From Actinomycetota bacterium (GTDB taxonomy: Bacteria > Actinomycetota > Humimicrobiia > Humimicrobiales > Humimicrobiaceae), in NCBI GenBank assembly GCA_022865545.1, contig JALHTA010000471.1, positions 1-7,557 of the forward strand: a DNA stretch of 7,557 nucleotides, given 5' to 3'. The translations under genes were made by a program, and so were the position numbers. This document shows positions 6,118 to 7,557 of the stretch, piece by piece (the first letter of the stretch is position 1; the number at the start of each line of letters is the position of its first letter). Below the pieces are notes generated by a model. That model was not told where the DNA came from. It was given only the letters and a program-made list of their open reading frames with translations, and ran no database searches.

Positions 6118-7224
6118 ATGAGAAAAACAAGATCCTCTCAAAATAGAGATACAATAAAAAGAATCGGGATATTTTCCTGGTCTATTATCGGTTTCCTTCT
6201 AATAGCAGCTCTTTTTTTCTATGTGCTATACCTCATAAGGATAGCTGTAATACCTCTTTTTATAGCAATGGCAATAGCTTACCTTGTCTCACCCCTGATG
6301 CATCTGCTTAATAGGAAGATGCGTAAGGGTTTTGCATTGGCAATAACCTATATATTGTTTACAGGAATAGTTGGGCTAATATTTTTCTTTCTTATTCCTG
6401 TAATCGTAGACCAGTTCAAAGTATTTATAGACAAGTTTCCTCAGTATCTGCAGAACCTGAATGATACGATCGATACTTTTTTTAAGGAAAGCATTATCAT
6501 AGAATCCATCGAGAACCTTACCGGAAAAAATATTGTTGCGCCAGACACCAATGCTGTCACGCAGTATTTTATGGGAAGATTTAATTTTGAGGAGATGAAT
6601 TTGTTTGAGCAGGCTACAGCATTTACACGATCTATTATAAATATTGTGCTTTACCTGTTCGTGGGACCGCTTCTGGGTATCTATATTTTAAAAGATATCA
6701 ATAAGCTCAGGAAGGGATTTATAAGTATCATACCGGTAAAGTTCAGGAATCCGGTAATAAACACCATGGACAGGATAAACTATGTGGCCGGGAGATATAT
6801 AAGGGGACAGTTCCTAATATCTATTATTGTAGGTGTATTATGCACCGTGGTCCTTCTTGTTCTTAAGGTAGATTTTCCTGTACTCCTTGGCGCTATTGCT
6901 GGAATATTTAATCTTATCCCCCTGCTTGGACCGCTGGTCGGGGGCATACCTGCAGCACTTGCAGCACTGTTTATATCACCGCTTAAGGCTATGCTTGTAA
7001 TAGTTCTATTTATTGCTGTTCAGCAGATAGATAATTATGTGATATCGCCCAATGTCATGAAATACCAGGTAGGCGTGAATCCGGGACTTATAATATTTTC
7101 TCTTATAGCCGGTGGAGCACTTTTTGGTTTCTGGGGACTTCTTGTAGCTGTTCCCACAGTAGCAATAATACAGGAGACCTTAAAATATTATATTTCGGAA
7201 AGAAACAGGGCAATATCCCGGTAA
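6118..7224 (+). CDS. AI-2E family transporter (PerM/YtvI-type membrane protein)
   Basis: This 368-residue protein has the length and layout of the AI-2E transporter family: two N-terminal helices (about 17-58), a third (about 75-97), a soluble stretch with little hydrophobicity (100-160), then a C-terminal block of helices. Family landmarks are GRYIRGQFLI (225-234), NLIPLLGPLVGGIPAALAAL (265-284), QQIDNYVISPNVM (302-314), VGVNPG (318-323) and AGGALFGFWGLLVAVPTVAI (331-350). Members are named for AI-2 export in E. coli TqsA, but others act as sodium-proton antiporters or have no known substrate, so the substrate here is unknown. The ATG follows an in-frame TAA (6091-6093) with no other usual start codon between. 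The gene is divergent from the complex I-like operon, and its last 37 bases overlap the end of the convergent larC. Confidence 0.9.
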   Translation: MRKTRSSQNRDTIKRIGIFSWSIIGFLLIAALFFYVLYLIRIAVIPLFIAMAIAYLVSPLMHLLNRKMRKGFALAITYILFTGIVGLIFFFLIPVIVDQFKVFIDKFPQYLQNLNDTIDTFFKESIIIESIENLTGKNIVAPDTNAVTQYFMGRFNFEEMNLFEQATAFTRSIINIVLYLFVGPLLGIYILKDINKLRKGFISIIPVKFRNPVINTMDRINYVAGRYIRGQFLISIIVGVLCTVVLLVLKVDFPVLLGAIAGIFNLIPLLGPLVGGIPAALAALFISPLKAMLVIVLFIAVQQIDNYVISPNVMKYQVGVNPGLIIFSLIAGGALFGFWGLLVAVPTVAIIQETLKYYISERNRAISR

Positions 7225-7557
7225 ATGTCCTTAAGGGGTTTTCCGGTCTTTTTTGCCAGCTTCTTACATGATTCATATTCAGGGGAGCTATTTACAATTT
7301 CACCATCTAATTTTGCTACTTTTATTTCTATCTCTCCATATGGAAGTTTTAAAAGCTGTTTTTGCCTGTCAAGGCAATAGCGGTTTACAGTTTCCCTGCG
7401 TATCCCAAGGGTGCTCGTCTCCTTAAATATCATCTCTGCAATATTACTTTCTTCCTTACTTGTACAGATAATGTTTAATTTAAATGCAGGCCTGTTTTTT
7501 TTCATATAAATATTTTGGAGCCATGCATCAAGAACACCTTTGCTTGTGTTTAATTTC
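7188..7557 (-). CDS. larC: LarC C-terminal part, nickel-pincer cofactor biosynthesis (5' end cut off by window edge)
   Basis: LarC inserts nickel into the pyridinium thiocarboxylate precursor to finish the nickel-pincer cofactor used by lactate racemase LarA and its relatives. The frame is open to the right edge, and 122 complete codons are visible. KGVLDAWLQNIYMKKNRP matches the family segment that reads roughly GALDVxxxPIxMKKNRP. Next come FKETSTLGIRRETVNRYCLD (20 residues, the family ETTTLGVR motif), YGEIEIKVAK and PEYESCKKLAKKTGKPL, the usual end of the protein. The Met within MKKNRP (codon at 7503-7505) lies inside this conserved block and is not the true start. In Lactobacillus plantarum LarC is made by a programmed frameshift; that junction would lie outside this window. 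The stop at 7188-7190 is inside the end of the convergent transporter gene. Confidence 0.88.
   Translation of the reverse strand, partial: KLNTSKGVLDAWLQNIYMKKNRPAFKLNIICTSKEESNIAEMIFKETSTLGIRRETVNRYCLDRQKQLLKLPYGEIEIKVAKLDGEIVNSSPEYESCKKLAKKTGKPLKDIYRDIALFLSEI

Noticed and set aside
7188..7505. A complete 105-residue gene starting at the Met of MKKNRP
   Set aside because: The frame continues upstream to the window edge with sequence that matches LarC, and MKKNRP is an internal LarC motif.

Overview
The window is AT-rich DNA, probably from an uncultivated, most likely anaerobic bacterium. Isoleucine is often ATA and arginine mostly AGA/AGG. Several genes have Shine-Dalgarno sites, and two genes have TTG starts supported by one. 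No sequence here fixes the phylum.

Positions 1 to 5985 are almost entirely one minus-strand operon for a respiratory complex I-like (NADH:quinone oxidoreductase family) membrane complex. It reads from right to left: NuoA-like (5554-5985), NuoB-like (5124-5522), a NuoD-like protein with an N-terminal domain in the NuoC position (3592-5097), NuoH-like (2640-3566), NuoI-like (2192-2617), NuoJ-like (1575-2171), NuoK-like (1237-1578) and a NuoN-like antiporter subunit (1-1234) that runs off the left edge. Gaps are 2 to 31 bp, and J and K overlap by 4 bp. There is no nuoE, nuoF or nuoG between D and H, so this is the 'headless' layout seen in archaeal Fpo, cyanobacterial NDH-1 and similar complexes, where something other than the NADH dehydrogenase arm supplies the electrons.

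The main discovery-type signal is a split pattern of conservation. The iron-sulfur wire is intact: four N2-type cysteines in NuoB and two 4Fe-4S motifs in NuoI. By eye alignment, many residues that canonical complex I uses for quinone binding and proton transfer are gone: both His of the NuoD GPxHPxxHG loop, the NuoA Asp/Glu pair, the SYE Glu of NuoH, both membrane Glu of NuoK, and the TM5 Glu and TM7 Lys of NuoN. This could be a very divergent complex I paralogue with altered coupling, a different acceptor, or no pumping.

A 132-bp intergenic region (5986-6117) separates the operon from a divergently transcribed AI-2E family transporter gene (6118-7224). It holds candidate promoters for both sides and an imperfect inverted repeat. 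The transporter gene appears to have a leaderless start. Its 3' end overlaps by 37 bp the 3' end of a convergent gene at the right edge, the C-terminal part of LarC (nickel-pincer cofactor synthesis), which is cut by the window. I found no RNA genes, mobile elements or CRISPR arrays.
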